From assembly GCA_030840645.1 (NCBI GenBank), contig JAVEEC010000077.1, positions 1 through 64,000 of the forward strand: DNA of 64,000 nt, given 5' to 3'. How positions within the stretch are numbered: the stretch's first letter is position 1; each line of letters opens with the position of its first letter. A program made the translations under genes and the position numbers. Below the pieces are notes generated by a model. It had not been told where the DNA came from. It worked only from the letters and a program-made list of their open reading frames with translations, and ran no database searches. Positions 34,975-43,611 of the stretch are shown piece by piece. The stretch is from Frankiaceae bacterium (GTDB lineage: Bacteria > Actinomycetota > Actinomycetes > BP-191).

Positions 34975-35634
34975 GTGCCACCCGCCCCGAGCGACGCCAT
35001 CCCTGGCCGCGCCGCCTCGGCCCATGCCACCCCTGGCCGCGCCGCCTCGGGGCACGTGGCCCCGGCCAGGACACACCCGGCCGCCGATCTCTTCACGCCC
35101 GCCCCGGACCCCACTGCGGACCGCGTCCGGTCCCTCCCTGCGGCCACCACCTCGTCCGGCACGTCGTCCGTCGCGCCGCCCACGAAACCGCCCGCCATCC
35201 CCATCGGCCGGCGGTCGACCGGCGTCCCGCGGCTGCCCACGTCGAGCGATCACCTGATCGACCTCGCCCGCGACGGCCTCGCGGACGCGACCGCCGCGAC
35301 CGCACCGGCCGAGCGGTACGCCGCCGCCCACCTCAGCGCCCTGCGTGCCGCAGCGGCCGTCATCGGTGCCCGGGCCCGTCCCGAGCCGCCGCCCGCCCGC
35401 CGCGTTCGTCCGCTCAGCGCCTGGGTCCTCCTCGCCACGGTCGCCCCCGAGCTCGGTGAGTGGGCCGCGTTCTTCGCGGCCGGCGCCCGCAAGCGCGCCA
35501 ACGCCGAGGCCCGCCTCCCCGGCGCCGTCACCGCTCGCGAAGCCGACGACCTGCTGCGCGACGCCGAGACCTTCCTCGCCGTCGTCGAGACCAAGCTCGG
35601 CGCCCAGCCGCTGCTCTACCGCGGGGTGGGCTGA
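34975..35634 (+). CDS. SAV_6107-like HEPN protein, SOS-controlled
   Basis: The start is taken at GTG 34975, which follows a strong GGAGGAAGGAG. This gives 219 residues. The N-terminal 90 residues are Pro/Ala-rich with a duplicated PGRAAS. The C-terminal domain (about 95-215) matches the SAV_6107-type HEPN: HLIDLARDGLADA, ERYAAAHLSALRAAAAV with R-x4-H (RYAAAH), LSAWVLLATVAPELGEW and a final DDLLRDAETFLAVVE helix. HEPN proteins often act on RNA. Its LexA box and Pol IV neighbour place it in the DNA-damage response. Confidence 0.75.
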   Translation: MPPAPSDAIPGRAASAHATPGRAASGHVAPARTHPAADLFTPAPDPTADRVRSLPAATTSSGTSSVAPPTKPPAIPIGRRSTGVPRLPTSSDHLIDLARDGLADATAATAPAERYAAAHLSALRAAAAVIGARARPEPPPARRVRPLSAWVLLATVAPELGEWAAFFAAGARKRANAEARLPGAVTAREADDLLRDAETFLAVVETKLGAQPLLYRGVG

Positions 35635-36593
35635 TGTACCCGGTCGCCCGCCCGCTCGCCGGCCTTCTCGGCATCCTCGTCCTGCTCGCTCTCCCGCCGG
35701 CCCTGGCGATCGCCGTACTGCTCGGCGCGGCCATCGGCGCCGGTCACGCACTACGCTTCCGGCGACGCGTCCGGGCGCCCGCCCGACCGCGCCTGCCCGT
35801 CCCACCCGCCCCCGGAGGACCGCCGTGGCCGCGCCGCGCCCCTACCTCACCCACTGGGGCCGGGTCCGTTCCGCCGTCGTCTGGGACGCGCTCACCACCG
35901 CGATGTCGGCCCTCAGCACGGCGCCGCTCATCGTCCTCGACGCCGGCGGCGGTACGGGCGGCTTCGCGGTGCCGCTCGCCGCGCTCGGGCACCGGGTCAC
36001 CGTCGTCGACCCCTCGCCCGACTCGCTCGCCTCCCTCGAACGCCGCGCCGCCGAGGAGGGCGCCGACCTCACCGCCGTCCAGGGCGACCTCGGCGACCTG
36101 GTCGACGTCGTGGGCCCGGGTGGGGTGGACGTCGTGCTCTGCCACAGCGTCCTCGAAGTCGTCGACGAGCCGGCCGCGGGCATCGCCACGGTCGCCGCCG
36201 CGCTCCGCCCCGGCGGGCTCGCCAGCGTCGTCGCCGCCAACCGCAGCGCCGCCGTCGTCTCCCGCGCACTCGCCGGCCGGTTCGACGAGGCCGCCGCCGC
36301 GCTCGACGACGCCGACGGCCGCTGGGGCGCGGGCGACAACGCCCGCCGCCGCTTCGACCGCACGGCTCTCGTCGCGCTGCTCGCCGCGGCGGGGCTGGTT
36401 GCCGAGGAGGTGCACGGCGTTCGCGTCTTCACCGACCTGGTGGCCGGGGCGCTGCTCGACACCGACGCGGCCGCGTTCGAGGCGCTCGTCCGCCTCGAGC
36501 TCGCTGCCGCCGGCCGCGACCCGTACCGCGACCTCGCGACGCAGCTGCACGTGCTCGCGCGCCGGTCCGGCTGACCGCGCAGAACGGCGATGA
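35634..36593 (+). CDS. Possible small membrane protein with no early stop codon
   Basis: ATG at 35634 overlaps the HEPN stop (TGATG). The first 45 residues are convincing: PLAGLLGILVLLALPPALA and AVLLGAAIGAG form membrane helices, followed by RFRRRVR. The frame then has no stop until 36593 and runs across the whole methyltransferase gene, where the composition is clearly out-of-frame. Either the real product ends by a frameshift or a sequencing error hides the stop near 35825. Only the first 60 codons should be trusted. Confidence 0.3.
   Translation: MYPVARPLAGLLGILVLLALPPALAIAVLLGAAIGAGHALRFRRRVRAPARPRLPVPPAPGGPPWPRRAPTSPTGAGSVPPSSGTRSPPRCRPSARRRSSSSTPAAVRAASRCRSPRSGTGSPSSTPRPTRSPPSNAAPPRRAPTSPPSRATSATWSTSWARVGWTSCSATASSKSSTSRPRASPRSPPRSAPAGSPASSPPTAAPPSSPAHSPAGSTRPPPRSTTPTAAGARATTPAAASTARLSSRCSPRRGWLPRRCTAFASSPTWWPGRCSTPTRPRSRRSSASSSLPPAATRTATSRRSCTCSRAGPADRAERR
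35825..36574 (+). CDS. Class I SAM-dependent methyltransferase in the SOS cassette
   Basis: A 249-residue protein (GTG start, GGAGGA 5 nt upstream). SAM-binding motif I is VLDAGGGTGGFAVPLA (about 34-49), the acidic residue after strand 2 is in VTVVDPSP, and motif IV is VDVVLCHSVLEVV. Resembles the CmoA/UbiE-like group. The substrate is unknown. Located between the HEPN gene and Pol IV with 15 bp to the latter. Confidence 0.85.
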   Translation: MAAPRPYLTHWGRVRSAVVWDALTTAMSALSTAPLIVLDAGGGTGGFAVPLAALGHRVTVVDPSPDSLASLERRAAEEGADLTAVQGDLGDLVDVVGPGGVDVVLCHSVLEVVDEPAAGIATVAAALRPGGLASVVAANRSAAVVSRALAGRFDEAAAALDDADGRWGAGDNARRRFDRTALVALLAAAGLVAEEVHGVRVFTDLVAGALLDTDAAAFEALVRLELAAAGRDPYRDLATQLHVLARRSG

Positions 36594-37867
36594 GCCGCGG
36601 TCGTGTCGCGCCCTCCGGGCCGCCGCCCGGCGCGCCCGGCGACGACACCGGCTGCCCGGTGCTGCACGTCGACATGGACGCGTTCTACGCGTCCGTCGAG
36701 GTACGCCGCCGCCCTGACCTGCGCGGCCTACCGGTGATCGTCGGCGGCGCCGGCGGCCGTGGCGTCGTGACCAGCGCGACGTACGAGGCGCGCGCGTTCG
36801 GCGTGCACAGCGCCATGCCCATGACGCGTGCCCGGCGCCTGTGTCCCGACGCGGTCATCGTGTCGCCCGACTTCGAGGCGTACGCCGCCACGTCCCGAGC
36901 CGTCATGGAGGTGTTCCGGTCCGTCACACCGCTCGTCGAGCCGATCTCCCTCGACGAGGCGTTCCTCGACGTCTCGGGCGCGGTCCGCCGCCTCGGCCCG
37001 CCCGCGCGGATCGGGGAGCTGATCCGCGCCAGGATCCTCGACGAGCAGCGCATCACCTGCTCGGTCGGGGTGGCGCCGACGAAGTTCGTCGCCAAGCTCG
37101 CCTCCGCCCGTTGCAAGCCGGACGGCCTGCTCGTCGTGCCCGCGGCGGGGCTGCTGGAGTTCCTGCACCCGCTGCCCGTCGCGGCGCTGTGGGGCGTGGG
37201 GGAGCGTACGGAGGAGACGCTGGTCCGGCTCGGCCTGCGTACGGTCGGCGACCTCGCCGCGACGCCGCTGACCGCGCTCCAGGACGCCCTCGGCCCGGCC
37301 GCGGGCGCGCATCTGCACGCCCTGGCCTGGGGTCGGGACGAACGCTCCGTCGTCCCGCACGAGCCGGACAAGAGCATCGGGGCGGAGGAGACGTTCGCCA
37401 AGGACATCGGTGACCCCGCGGCGATCCACCGCGAGCTGCTCCGGCTCTCCGAGCGCACCGCCGCGCGCCTGCGCGACGGCGGCCACGCCGGCCGGACCGT
37501 CGCGATCAAGGTGCGGTACGCCGACTTCACGACGCTCACCCGCGCCAAGACCCTGCCCGCGCCCACCGACGTCGGCCAGGTCATCTACGCGACCGCGCGG
37601 GCCCTCTACGACGCCCTGAACATCGCCGGCCGCCCGCTCCGGCTGGTCGGCGTCCGCGTCGAGCAGCTCGTCGCGCCGGAGAGCCGCCCGCGCCAGCTCG
37701 AGCTCGGCGCCGCCGAGACCGGGTGGCGCGAGGCGGAGCAGGCGGTCGACCGGGCGGTCCGCCGGTTCGGCACCGGCGCGGTCCGCCCGGCGACGCTCGT
37801 TCGCGGCGAGGACGACCCGCGTACGCCGCCCTCCGCACCCCCGGGCGAGCTCCGCCCGGGCGAGTGA
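36590..37867 (+). CDS. dinB: DNA polymerase IV (Y-family)
   Basis: The 425-residue enzyme performs error-prone translesion synthesis. Active-site residues D28 and D30 are in HVDMDAFYASVE, and D122-E123 in PISLDEAFLD; Y33 corresponds to the steric gate. The C-terminal RQLELG is a possible beta-clamp contact. Likely co-transcribed from the LexA-controlled promoter with the HEPN and methyltransferase genes. Confidence 0.95.
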   Translation: MSRGRVAPSGPPPGAPGDDTGCPVLHVDMDAFYASVEVRRRPDLRGLPVIVGGAGGRGVVTSATYEARAFGVHSAMPMTRARRLCPDAVIVSPDFEAYAATSRAVMEVFRSVTPLVEPISLDEAFLDVSGAVRRLGPPARIGELIRARILDEQRITCSVGVAPTKFVAKLASARCKPDGLLVVPAAGLLEFLHPLPVAALWGVGERTEETLVRLGLRTVGDLAATPLTALQDALGPAAGAHLHALAWGRDERSVVPHEPDKSIGAEETFAKDIGDPAAIHRELLRLSERTAARLRDGGHAGRTVAIKVRYADFTTLTRAKTLPAPTDVGQVIYATARALYDALNIAGRPLRLVGVRVEQLVAPESRPRQLELGAAETGWREAEQAVDRAVRRFGTGAVRPATLVRGEDDPRTPPSAPPGELRPGE

Positions 37868-37974
37868 GCGCGTCTCGGGTCGATACCGGCGCACCGCTAC
37901 CGCTTTCGCCGCGCGCCGAGCGAACGTATCCTGCGGAGACAGAGCCCTTTCGCATCCCGCACCAGGAGCGCCAC

Positions 37975-38391
37975 GTGCCGCTCTCCGAGCACGAGCAGCG
38001 GCTGCTCGACCAGATCGAGCGGCAGTTGTACGCGGACGACCCGAAGTTCGCCGCGTCCGTGCGCTCGCACGACCTCAAGTCGCACGTCTCCCGGCGGATC
38101 AAGCGGTTCGCGGCGCTGCTCGTCCTCGGCCTCGGCGCGCTGGTCGCCGGCGCGATCCTGCACAACGTGTTCGTCGGCGTCGCCGGCTTCCTGCTCATGC
38201 TCGCCGCGGGCCTGGTGATCGCGCGCAGCCTCCAGCGGCTCAGCGGCGGGGAGTCGAACGTCACCCCCATCAACGCCCCCCGCCCGCGCCGCGCCCGGCG
38301 GTCGTCCGGCAATGCGCCCGGCCCGAAGATGTCGATGCGCGACCGCGCCGAGGAGCGGTTCCGCCGTCGCTACGACGACCGCGACCGCTAG
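37975..38391 (+). CDS. DUF3040 membrane protein
   Basis: A 138-residue protein (GTG start, AGGAG upstream). It begins PLSEHEQRLLDQIERQLYADDPKFA, the hallmark of DUF3040, then has two membrane helices (about 44-60 and 64-82) and a basic Arg-rich tail. DUF3040 proteins are common in actinobacteria, function unknown. A TATCCT at about 37927 may be its own -10 box. Confidence 0.85.
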   Translation: MPLSEHEQRLLDQIERQLYADDPKFAASVRSHDLKSHVSRRIKRFAALLVLGLGALVAGAILHNVFVGVAGFLLMLAAGLVIARSLQRLSGGESNVTPINAPRPRRARRSSGNAPGPKMSMRDRAEERFRRRYDDRDR

Positions 38392-38431
38392 CGGGGATCT
38401 ACGAAACCGTACGGTCCGATCCGCCGCCGCC

Positions 38432-38490
38432 CGACTCGTTCTGTGAAGATCACCACGCTCGAGAGGGGCGGGTGGGCTGCACAGAACGCG
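38432..38490. repeat. 52-bp palindromic repeat, copy 2 (convergent gene junction)
   Basis: Core 38437-38488, CGTTCTGTG...CACAGAACG, is identical at 50 of 52 positions to the copy at 28069-28120. It lies 45 bp after the DUF3040 stop and 19 bp from the end of the convergent transglutaminase gene, the same arrangement as copy 1. Confidence 0.75.
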
Positions 38491-38507
38491 GCGGGGGCCG
38501 ACCGGAC

Positions 38508-40883
38508 CTACGCGGTCCGAGCCCGCCGGCGCCTGAACAACGCCGCCACGCGGGTGACCCACGCGATCCGCCTGCGTTCGACGGCTGCGCTCGACCGGGA
38601 CGCGGCTTCGAGGATCCGCCGCACCGCCGAGGCGGGGAACACCATGGCCTGCACCCGCGCCCGTCGCGGCCGCGCCGCGAGCAGCGCTCGCCGGACCAGC
38701 CGGACGGCGTCGTCGAGCCCTGCGGCCTCCGCGGCCGAGGGCGCGACGCGGGCGTAGCGCGCGCGTTCCTCGGCCCGCGCCAGGTCGGCGGCCGCCGCGG
38801 CGGCCGAGCCGGTCAACGGCACCTCCGCCACCAGCCGCCGCGCCGCCGACCGCGGCGAGTCGGCGGCGCGCAGCCCCGTCCCCGCGTCCTCCGCCGCGTC
38901 GGCGAGGGAGTCCCACGCCGCGTGGATCCGCGCGGCGTCGCCTGCCGCCCTGGACCGGCGGCGGCGCGTGCCGAACGCGACCACCGACGGCGTGACGAGC
39001 ACGACCAGCGCGAGAGCCAGGGCGAGCGGCACGACGGGGACGCGGAACGGCTTCGCGGCGGGCGCCGGGGCGGGGGGCGTCGCCGTGCCGTCGTCCAGGT
39101 TCTCGTTCGCTTCGTTCCCGCCCTTCGACGGGTCCCGGGTGAGGTCGGTGGGCGGCTGCTGCGTCGGGGGCGGCTCGGGCGGCCCGCCAGGGCCGGGGCC
39201 AGGCGCGGTGCCCTCGACGCTGTAGCCCGGCGTCGAGATGCTGTCCGACCGCGGGGTCGGCTCGAACCGGACCCAGCCGACGTTCGGGAAGTACAGCTCC
39301 GGCCACGCGTGCGCGTCGGAGTTGGTCACGACGTACGAGCCGTCCGGCAGCGGCCGGCCGGTCGTGAAGCCGACGACGACGCGGGCGGGGATGTCGGCGA
39401 GCCGGGCGAGGTAGGCCATCGTCGCCGCGAACTGCTCGCAGTACCCGCGCTTCTCGGTCAGGAACGTCGTCAACGCGTCGTCGCCGTTGCCCGGCGGCAC
39501 GTCGAGGTCGTAGGTGAACCCACCTGTCGTACGGAAGTACCGCTGGAGGGCGAGCGCCTTGTCGTAGGGATTTGTCGCGCCCTTGACGGCCGTTGCCAGC
39601 GCCTGGAGCGCGATCGCCGGGGTCTGGTCAGGCACCGTGAGGAACGTCTCGCTGATGCGGTCCGGGATCGTCCCTGGCGCGCGGAGCTGCTCGACGGTCG
39701 GGTCGGGGCGTTCGGACACGACGCTGAACTCGACGTTGTGCGAGGTCTTGGTGGCGGAGAACACCGCGAGCCCGGTCGGCTCGTACCACCAGTCGCCCTG
39801 GACGTCGACGACGGACGGCGCGTACGGCAGCGGCAGCCAGCGGACCGCGAGGCTGCCGACCTTGACGTCGTAGCGCCCCTCGACGAGGGCCACGCCGGCG
39901 AGCTCGCGGGGCGCCCGGATCGTGTGCTTCTCACCGACCCGGTTGCCGCCGTCGGACGAGGTCTGCGACACGAGGTTCCACTGCCGGCCGTCGAAGTCGT
40001 TCAGCGGGGTGAGCCGCAGGTAGTCCGGCCGGACGTCGGTGCGGTAGGTCAGCAGCTCGGTGCGCGGGTTGTCCCGCAGCCGGGTCTGGATCTCGACGAT
40101 CGGGTTGATGGTGGTCGCGGTGTTCGACCCGCCGCCGCCGCCGAACCAGCCGCCGCCGCCGTTGCCGACGATGCCCTCGCCGACACTCGGCAGGGCGAGT
40201 GGCACGCAGAGGGCCAACCCGACCGCCGCCGTCCCGATGCGCCGCCCGACGCGGGCGACGTGGCTCACGTCGGCGGCGTCGTCGACGACGTCGATGCCGG
40301 TGAGGCGGCGGCCCCAGCTGCGCGCGCGGTCCCGCCCCTCGGCGACCAGCAGCGCGAGGTAGCCGACTGCCGCGAGGACGAAGGCGAACGCGTTCCCGTG
40401 GTTCGTCATCGACGTCGGTACGAGGTAGAGCGCGAGCAACGGCGTCCCCGCGGCGACCGGCCGCCGCAGCCGGAACACCATGATGTCCACTAGCGTCGCG
40501 ACGAGGAACACGCCGGTCGTGGTGAGCAGCCGCAGCGCCGCCGTCGGATACGCGGGCGCCGCGAGGGCCTGGATGTCGCGCATCGAGAGCGACAGCGACT
40601 CGCCGATCGCCCGCATCGTCGCGGAGGTGGGCAGGCCGGCCAGCGTGGTCGACGGGTGGAAGACGATCCCGAGGAACGCCACCAGCGCGAGCAGCGACAC
40701 CGCCGGCGCGAGGATCCCCGGCACGTCGAGGCGCCGCGCGACCCAGCCCGCCCCGAACGCCACCAGCACCGCCAGGAACGCCGAGCCGAACCAGCTCTGG
40801 CGCGCGTACACCTGCGTCAGCGCGGTCATCGCGCCGAGGACCGACACGATCGCGGCGGGCAGCAGCAGCGAACGGCGTGTCAT
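38508..40883 (-). CDS. TgpA-like transglutaminase-domain membrane protein
   Basis: A 791-residue protein with about six N-terminal membrane helices, then an extracellular transglutaminase-like domain: catalytic Cys in KRGYCEQFAATMAYLARL, His in SDAHAWPELYFP and the Asp/Glu in RFEPTPR. A Pro-rich linker, one more helix and a DUF4129-like C-terminal region (DLARAEERARYAR) follow. Usually encoded with DUF58 and MoxR genes, as here. Function in actinobacteria is unclear. The ATG overlaps the DUF58 stop. Confidence 0.9.
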   Translation of the reverse strand: MTRRSLLLPAAIVSVLGAMTALTQVYARQSWFGSAFLAVLVAFGAGWVARRLDVPGILAPAVSLLALVAFLGIVFHPSTTLAGLPTSATMRAIGESLSLSMRDIQALAAPAYPTAALRLLTTTGVFLVATLVDIMVFRLRRPVAAGTPLLALYLVPTSMTNHGNAFAFVLAAVGYLALLVAEGRDRARSWGRRLTGIDVVDDAADVSHVARVGRRIGTAAVGLALCVPLALPSVGEGIVGNGGGGWFGGGGGSNTATTINPIVEIQTRLRDNPRTELLTYRTDVRPDYLRLTPLNDFDGRQWNLVSQTSSDGGNRVGEKHTIRAPRELAGVALVEGRYDVKVGSLAVRWLPLPYAPSVVDVQGDWWYEPTGLAVFSATKTSHNVEFSVVSERPDPTVEQLRAPGTIPDRISETFLTVPDQTPAIALQALATAVKGATNPYDKALALQRYFRTTGGFTYDLDVPPGNGDDALTTFLTEKRGYCEQFAATMAYLARLADIPARVVVGFTTGRPLPDGSYVVTNSDAHAWPELYFPNVGWVRFEPTPRSDSISTPGYSVEGTAPGPGPGGPPEPPPTQQPPTDLTRDPSKGGNEANENLDDGTATPPAPAPAAKPFRVPVVPLALALALVVLVTPSVVAFGTRRRRSRAAGDAARIHAAWDSLADAAEDAGTGLRAADSPRSAARRLVAEVPLTGSAAAAAADLARAEERARYARVAPSAAEAAGLDDAVRLVRRALLAARPRRARVQAMVFPASAVRRILEAASRSSAAVERRRIAWVTRVAALFRRRRARTA

Positions 40884-42142
40884 CGCAGCGCCCCCGTCCT
40901 CGACATCGCGACCTGGGGCCAGAGGGAGGCGAGCGTGGTGCCGTGCGTCGCGACGATGACGCGCCACCCGGCCTGGCGCAGCAGTGCGGCGCCGGACTCC
41001 AGCGCCGCCTCGGTCTCGGCCTTCGCGCGCGGGCCGAGCGCCGTCCAGCTCGTCGTGTCCACGAGGACGGCGATGCAGGCGGCGGCCATGTTCCGCAGCC
41101 GGCCGAGCGCCATCGCCGTGTCGGCGTCGATCGTCCCGCAGACGGCGACGATCAGGCCGTCGCCGCCGCCGCGGCCCATCCGCGCAACGGTCAGCGGCAG
41201 CGAGCCACGCGTCGACGGCTCCACGACCGCGAGCTGGTCGAGCAGCGTCGCCTCGGCGGTGGAGAGCGTCGTGCCCTGGAGGTCGACGCCGTTGTCGGTC
41301 ATGAACCGCAGCGTGTAGCCGTGCCGCGCGAGGTGGACGCCGATCGACGCGGCGGCGGACACGCTCCACTCGAACGACGAGCCTGGCCCGTCGCCGTAGT
41401 GCGCGCCCGACCGCGTGTCGAGGAGCAGCGTCGCACGGCTCTGCCACGGCTGCTCGTCACGGCGGACCATCAGCTCGCCGGTGCGCGCGGTGGACTTCCA
41501 GTGCACCTTGCGGAGGTCGTCGCCGTGGCGGTACTCGCGGGTCGACGCGTCGTCCTCGCCGGCGCTCGCGACCTGCCGCGCCTGCGTGTCGCCGCCGCCG
41601 GCCCACTCGCCGCCGAGCCCGGTGCTCGGCAGCGGGGAGATCACCGGCGTCACGACGAGGTGGTCGACCGAGGAGAACGACCGCGTCAGCTCGCAGAGCC
41701 CGAACGGATCGGCCATCCGGATGGTCAGCGGCCCGACGCGGAACTTCCCGCGCACGTCGGAGCGGACGGCGTACCCGACCTCGCGCCGGCCGCTCGCCTC
41801 GACCCGGTCGAGGACGAACCGCGGCTTGGCGCCGAGCGTGTAGGACAGCGAGTCCTCGACGTAGAGCAGCGAGGTGGGGAGGCGGGAGACGTTCTCCAGG
41901 TGCAGGCGGACCTGCGCGGTGTGCGCGACGGGGAGGCGCCCGGGCACCAGCGCGCGGGTGCAGGAGAGCCGGTACCGCGAGCGCGAGACGTACACCGCGG
42001 CGAGGACCGGCAGCGCGATCAGGAACACGCCGATCTGCATGACCGCGCGCTGCCCAACGACGAACGCGCCGAGCCCGCAGGCGAGCCCCGCCGCGACGAA
42101 CGAACGTCCTCGGACAGTGAGCCCGCGCAGCGGCTCCAGCAC
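40880..42142 (-). CDS. DUF58 domain protein
   Basis: The 420-residue protein has an N-terminal pair of membrane helices, an Ig-like segment, and the DUF58 motif GEDDASTREYRHGDDLRKVHWKSTART followed by a VWA-like fold. DUF58 proteins are partners of MoxR ATPases. GTG start 2 nt after the MoxR stop. Confidence 0.9.
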   Translation of the reverse strand: MLEPLRGLTVRGRSFVAAGLACGLGAFVVGQRAVMQIGVFLIALPVLAAVYVSRSRYRLSCTRALVPGRLPVAHTAQVRLHLENVSRLPTSLLYVEDSLSYTLGAKPRFVLDRVEASGRREVGYAVRSDVRGKFRVGPLTIRMADPFGLCELTRSFSSVDHLVVTPVISPLPSTGLGGEWAGGGDTQARQVASAGEDDASTREYRHGDDLRKVHWKSTARTGELMVRRDEQPWQSRATLLLDTRSGAHYGDGPGSSFEWSVSAAASIGVHLARHGYTLRFMTDNGVDLQGTTLSTAEATLLDQLAVVEPSTRGSLPLTVARMGRGGGDGLIVAVCGTIDADTAMALGRLRNMAAACIAVLVDTTSWTALGPRAKAETEAALESGAALLRQAGWRVIVATHGTTLASLWPQVAMSRTGALR

Positions 42143-42144
42143 GG

Positions 42145-43122
42145 CTACCGCCCGGCGTTCGGCACCGGCACGCGGTCGACGATCTCGGCGACGACGAGCT
42201 CGGTGTCGCGGCGCGCGATCTGCGCCTCCGCGGTGGGCAGGAGGCGGTGCGCGAGAACCGGCTCCGCGAGGGCCTGCACGTCGTCGGGGAGGACGTAGTC
42301 TCGGCCGTCGGTGGCGGCGTACGCCCGGGCCGCGCGGAGCAGGTGCAGCGTCGCGCGCGGCGAGGCGCCGAGCCGCAGGTCGGGGTGGGTCCTGGTCGCG
42401 GTCGCGAGGTCGATCACGTACTTCTTCACGGCGTCGGCGACGTGGACGGTGCGGGTCGCGTTGATCATCTCGGCGACGGTCTCCGCGTCGGACACCGGGC
42501 CGAGCGAGTCGAGCGGATCGCCCATGCCGTGCGTGTCGAGCATCACCAGCTCGGCGCTCGGGGCGGGGTAGCCCATCGAGAGCCGGGCCGTGAAGCGGTC
42601 GCGCTGCGCCTCGGGCAGTGGGTAGGTGCCCTCGTGCTCGATCGGGTTCTGCGTCGCGATGACCATGAACGGCCGGCCGAGGTCGTACGTCACGCCGTCC
42701 ACCGTGACCTGCCGCTCCTCCATGCACTCCAACATGGCGGACTGGGTCTTGGGGGAGGCGCGGTTGATCTCGTCGCCGACGACGATGTTCGCGAAGATCG
42801 CGCCGGGCTTGAACTCGAAGTCCTGGCGCTCCTGGTTGAAGATCGAGACGCCGGTCACGTCGCTCGGCAGCAGGTCCGGGGTGAACTGCACCCGGCGGAC
42901 GGAGCAGTCGATCGACCGCGCGATCGCCTTCGCCAGCATCGTCTTGCCGACGCCGGGTACGTCCTCGATCAGCAGGTGGCCCTCGGCGAGCAGCACGACG
43001 AGCGCGAGGCGGACCGCCTCGGTCTTGCCTTCGATGACCTGCTCGACGTTCGCCCGGATGCGGCCGAAGCCGGTCGCGAGGGTGTCGAGGTCGACAGTGG
43101 TACGCGTGGTACGCCGGGCCAC
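42145..43122 (-). CDS. MoxR-family AAA+ ATPase
   Basis: A 325-residue ATPase with Walker A EDVPGVGKTMLAKAIA, Walker B VVGDEINRASPKTQSAMLECMEE, sensor region IATQNPIEHEGTYPLPEAQRDRF. MoxR ATPases act as chaperones for the maturation of protein complexes and pair with VWA/DUF58 proteins. GTG start preceded by AGGAG; first gene of the MoxR-DUF58-TgpA operon. Confidence 0.93.
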   Translation of the reverse strand: MARRTTRTTVDLDTLATGFGRIRANVEQVIEGKTEAVRLALVVLLAEGHLLIEDVPGVGKTMLAKAIARSIDCSVRRVQFTPDLLPSDVTGVSIFNQERQDFEFKPGAIFANIVVGDEINRASPKTQSAMLECMEERQVTVDGVTYDLGRPFMVIATQNPIEHEGTYPLPEAQRDRFTARLSMGYPAPSAELVMLDTHGMGDPLDSLGPVSDAETVAEMINATRTVHVADAVKKYVIDLATATRTHPDLRLGASPRATLHLLRAARAYAATDGRDYVLPDDVQALAEPVLAHRLLPTAEAQIARRDTELVVAEIVDRVPVPNAGR

Positions 43123-43240
43123 CGATGCTCCTATGGGGACGTGCGGAATCGTCTGCACGGACAGTCTGACGAGTGTGGCAGACGTCCGCGTTCCCGGCAG
43201 AGGTGAGAACGCGGCGATCCGATAACGCTTGGGGTGGCCG

Positions 43241-43513
43241 TCAGGTTGCGGTGCGCTGCCCCGGCGCATACGCGAACAGCCGGGTCGTCATCTCGTCCAA
43301 GCCGTCCGGCAGGATCACCGTCCGCCCGTCCGCCTGCCACGGGGACACCTCCCCGACCAGCGCCATGATCGCCTCGGCGCACGGCGGGCAGAGGGTCCAG
43401 CACTTCTCGACCAGCGTCGAGAAGCCGGAGTCGTCGGTGGCGTTCTGTTCGATGATCAGCCGCTTGCCCGCGAACGGCTGGCGGCAGCGGGCGCACTCGA
43501 ACGTCAGTGACAT
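43241..43513 (-). CDS. Small zinc-ribbon protein
   Basis: A 90-residue protein with CARC at residues 7-10 and CPPC at about 42-45, a typical four-Cys zinc site. No other domain. Function unknown. It is divergent from the TetR gene. Confidence 0.65.
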   Translation of the reverse strand: MSLTFECARCRQPFAGKRLIIEQNATDDSGFSTLVEKCWTLCPPCAEAIMALVGEVSPWQADGRTVILPDGLDEMTTRLFAYAPGQRTAT

Positions 43514-43611
43514 GGACGCTCCCTGCTTCCTCGGAGGGGTCGGCTCGACGATAACCCGACACCGACGTCGGAGTCACCGGAAGCCCGCGAGTCGTGGCAT
43601 GCTGCGCGACC

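Noticed and set aside
40883-41447. N-terminal extension of the transglutaminase frame upstream of 40883
   Set aside because: It lies within the DUF58 gene in another frame; the ATG at 40883 has the standard ATGA overlap.
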